64,000 nucleotides of DNA from Proteocatella sp041738345. GTDB lineage: Bacteria > Bacillota > Clostridia > Peptostreptococcales > Filifactoraceae. Below the pieces are notes generated by a model. It ran no database searches. It was not told the origin of the DNA and saw only the letters and a list, made by a program, of their open reading frames with translations. A program made the translations under genes and the position numbers. Where the stretch lies: positions 1-64,000 of the forward strand of contig JBGSPX010000006.1 of NCBI GenBank assembly GCA_041738345.1, given 5' to 3'. The first letter of the stretch is position 1; each line of letters opens with the position of its first letter. Below are positions 62,019-64,000 of this stretch, in pieces.

Positions 62019-63131
62019 ATGAGCAAAAAAGTTAAAGTAGCAGTGTTTGATGATTCGTCGGCCTTTAGAAATGCTTTTTCAGATGAATTAGGCAAGACCA
62101 CATATATAGCAGTGGTCTTGTCTGCCGACAAGAGCGTTCAGTCTCAAAATAAAATTCAAGAACTTAATCCAGATGTGATAATTCTTGAAGCAGATCTTAC
62201 TAAGCCTAGTGATAAGGAGATGCTCAAGAGAATTCTGCAAGCATCTCCAAAACCTGTCATAATAATGTCCAAAGCAAATATTAGTCCAGTAGAAGTAATT
62301 TCCGAAGGGGCGATAGATTTTGCTAGAAAACCCTTAGATGAATCTCCAAGAATAATTAAGCAGTTTACAGACAATTTATCCATAAAAATAAGTATGGCTT
62401 ATTCTGCCCACATAAGGACTAAGGTAGGAAAAACTCCGTTTACCTCAGAGGTAAAAGATACCACAGAAAAAAAAGAGGATAGACATTTTGCAGGACCAAA
62501 ACTTACAGATATTGTAAACAAAATGGCATCAAATCCTATGTTTAAATCTTCTAAGCTAGATTCGATGGTGATTGCAATTGGGGCCTCTACAGGAGGTACA
62601 GAAGCTACACTTTGTGTACTTCAAGAGCTTCCAAAGGATACTCCTGGTATTGTTGTAGTACAGCATATGCCAGAGGGGTTTACTTCTATGTATGCGGAAC
62701 GACTTAATAAAATATGTGCTATGGAAGTAAAAGAAGCGGAACATGGAGATGAAGTTCGAAGAGGACGTGTTATTATTGCTAGAGGAGATTACCATATGGA
62801 GCTTGTTGAGTCCATGGGACGATATAAAGTAGAACTTAAAAAATCAGACAAGGTCAGTGGACATAGACCGTCAGTAGATGTATTATTCGACTCAGTTGCA
62901 AAATATGCAAGAAAAAATGCAGTAGGAATAATTCTAACTGGAATGGGAAGAGATGGCGCTGACGGGCTTTTAAAAATGAGACAGGCAGGGGCCTATACGA
63001 TAGGGCAGGATCAAAAAACTTCAGTCGTATATGGAATGCCAATGGTAGCGTATGATATTGGCGCAGTTATAAAACAGACAAGTATTGACAATATAGCTAA
63101 TGTGCTAAAGGATCACCTTAGCAGACTTTAG
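62019..63131 (+). CDS. cheB: chemoreceptor methylesterase CheB with altered receiver domain
   Basis: Demethylates and deamidates receptors. The catalytic domain (about 185-370) is intact: Ser in GASTGGTEA, His in VVQHMPEG, Asp in MGRDGADG. The N-terminal receiver keeps the acidic pair Asp11-Asp12 and the Lys of ARKPLD, but the phospho-accepting Asp is Glu57 (PDVIILEADL where PDVITLDVEM is usual), and the MP motif after it is lost. It cannot be phosphorylated by CheA in the usual way and may be constitutively active or ligand-controlled. The long linker (about 128-180) is charged. Confidence 0.93.
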   Translation: MSKKVKVAVFDDSSAFRNAFSDELGKTTYIAVVLSADKSVQSQNKIQELNPDVIILEADLTKPSDKEMLKRILQASPKPVIIMSKANISPVEVISEGAIDFARKPLDESPRIIKQFTDNLSIKISMAYSAHIRTKVGKTPFTSEVKDTTEKKEDRHFAGPKLTDIVNKMASNPMFKSSKLDSMVIAIGASTGGTEATLCVLQELPKDTPGIVVVQHMPEGFTSMYAERLNKICAMEVKEAEHGDEVRRGRVIIARGDYHMELVESMGRYKVELKKSDKVSGHRPSVDVLFDSVAKYARKNAVGIILTGMGRDGADGLLKMRQAGAYTIGQDQKTSVVYGMPMVAYDIGAVIKQTSIDNIANVLKDHLSRL

Positions 63132-63151
63132 AAAAATCAAGGAGTGAGAGA

Positions 63152-63631
63152 ATGGAAAACATAGATAAGTTCAAAGTAGTAATACAAGAAATGATTGAGT
63201 TTTTCGAACAGTTTCAAGCACTTGAAAAAGCTAAGCTTGAAGCAGTTAGTAGAAACGATATACTATATTTAGAAGAATGTATGAAAAAAGAACAGGCTGA
63301 GATATTGGTATTAAGAGGACTAGAAAGGAAACAGATTGAAGTACAAAAGGAATTGGGCTTCGAAAATGCTACCTTTAGAGAGATTATAGATTTAGTGCCA
63401 GTAGAACAAAAAGCTGAGCTTGAAGCTATGTATAAACAACTTTCAAACTCCATAGATATATTCAAATCGACAACCGAGGGGATAAAAAAATCTATAGAAT
63501 TAAATCTTTATGCAATTGAACATGCACTAAACAAAATGGTAGAAAACAAAAAACATTCTAATGGCAAGGAGGCCCTGGATGGAAGCAATGAACCTAAAAA
63601 GAACCATAGCTTCACCAGTAAAAAAGTATAA
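63152..63631 (+). CDS. flgN: flagellar export chaperone FlgN
   Basis: Chaperone for hook-filament junction proteins FlgK and FlgL. The 159-aa protein is helical coiled coil throughout (about 5-130) with a Lys/Asn-rich tail. It lies immediately before flgK, which supports the call; sequence identity in this family is low. flgM, often upstream of flgN, is absent. Confidence 0.82.
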   Translation: MENIDKFKVVIQEMIEFFEQFQALEKAKLEAVSRNDILYLEECMKKEQAEILVLRGLERKQIEVQKELGFENATFREIIDLVPVEQKAELEAMYKQLSNSIDIFKSTTEGIKKSIELNLYAIEHALNKMVENKKHSNGKEALDGSNEPKKNHSFTSKKV

Positions 63632-63650
63632 TTTAAAAATGGAGGTGTAA
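63579..63650 (+). CDS. possible 23-aa peptide overlapping the flgN end, before flgK
   Basis: AAGGAGG (63566-63572) stands six bases before an ATG at 63579 that opens a 23-codon frame, in a different frame from flgN. It ends at 63650, three bases before the flgK ATG, with the flgK ribosome site inside its last codons. It could couple translation to flgK or be chance; the peptide matches nothing I know. Confidence 0.25.
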   Translation: MEAMNLKRTIASPVKKYNLKMEV

Positions 63651-63653
63651 GAT

Positions 63654-64000
63654 ATGCGTTCAACATTTGCAGGCTTTACAACCGCGCAACTTGCCATGAG
63701 AGCAAGTCAAAAAGCGCTGGATGTAACTGGTCAAAATATAGCAAATATAAATACAAGAGGATATACTCGTCAAAGACTAGACTTAGTGAGTTTAAACTCA
63801 AGTATGGGAGTAAACAAATACGAATCACAATTTGATGCGAAAATAGGAAATGGAGTACTTACAAAAGGATTATCTCAAATAAGAGATCCATTTCTTGATA
63901 TAAGATTTAGAACAGAATCAGCTAACGTAGGAACAGCAGATCAAAAGTTGGCAGCCCTAAAAGACTTAGAGTTGATATTCGATGAGATAACTAAAGTAGG
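63654..64000 (+). CDS. flgK: flagellar hook-filament junction protein FlgK, partial
   Basis: HAP1, the first hook-associated protein. The N-terminal 115 residues are present, with the axial motif (KALDVTGQNIANINTRGYTRQR) and IRDPFLDIRFR, typical of FlgK. The gene runs off the end of the window. GGAGGTG precedes the ATG, 22 bases after flgN. Confidence 0.92.
   Translation, partial: MRSTFAGFTTAQLAMRASQKALDVTGQNIANINTRGYTRQRLDLVSLNSSMGVNKYESQFDAKIGNGVLTKGLSQIRDPFLDIRFRTESANVGTADQKLAALKDLELIFDEITKV

Noticed and set aside
1..64000. tRNA or rRNA genes
   Set aside because: No cloverleaf with conserved T-loop bases was found in the gaps, and no rRNA-like stretch is present.

Overview
The window is an AT-rich, tightly packed chromosomal segment of an anaerobic, motile, Gram-positive member of the Clostridia. 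Supporting genes are [FeFe]-hydrogenase maturases, a Thr dehydrogenase/2-amino-3-ketobutyrate ligase pair, a corrinoid methionine synthase with its reactivation domain as a separate protein, a tungstate transporter, and a flagellar/chemotaxis set with CheC, CheD, CheV and FliY as in Bacillus and Clostridium. The combination resembles amino-acid fermenting Peptostreptococcaceae such as Acetoanaerobium (Clostridium) sticklandii; that assignment is inference from gene content.

Region 1 (1-11.4 kb): a possible TnpB remnant, hydG-hydF, a dCache-HAMP-GGDEF-EAL protein, an XRE-cupin regulator divergent from an amino-acid permease, and a hemerythrin/c-di-GMP cluster (stand-alone hemerythrin, TM-PAS-GGDEF-hemerythrin, EAL-HDOD). 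Region 2 (11.4-25.4 kb): tdh-kbl (threonine to glycine plus acetyl-CoA), convergent with a minus-strand block metF, metH-activation protein, metH, phaE, phaC, phaJ (methyl-group and polyhydroxyalkanoate metabolism). Then cca, an EamA exporter, and tupB-tupC-tupA behind a perfect consensus promoter and a leader RNA ending in an intrinsic terminator.

Region 3 (25.4-50.5 kb): a 517-bp non-coding leader with two good sigma-A type promoters, then about 24 kb of collinear genes: pilZ, flgB, fliE-K, flgD, flagellar operon protein, flgE, flbD, motA, motB, fliM, cheY, flgC, fliY, fliO-R, flhB, flhA, fliA, flgF, flgG, cheC, cheD, cheV. flgC is displaced from its usual flgB-flgC-fliE position, and fliL, flhF, flhG and flgM are not found.

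Region 4 (50.5-64 kb): a ParA ATPase with a disordered ComFB-domain protein, fliS, a C39-like peptidase, an orphan FtsE-like ATPase, a chemoreceptor operon with an FlhB C-terminal-domain protein and a FliK-like protein, and a divergent cheA-cheW-cheR-cheB-flgN-flgK operon with a sigma-28-like promoter. CheB carries Glu where the phospho-accepting Asp should be. Several proteins make, degrade or bind c-di-GMP (two GGDEF proteins, EAL, EAL-HDOD, PilZ, ComFB), so second-messenger signalling is closely tied to motility here. The least explained items are the ParA-ComFB pair, the tup leader RNA and the long flagellar-operon leader.
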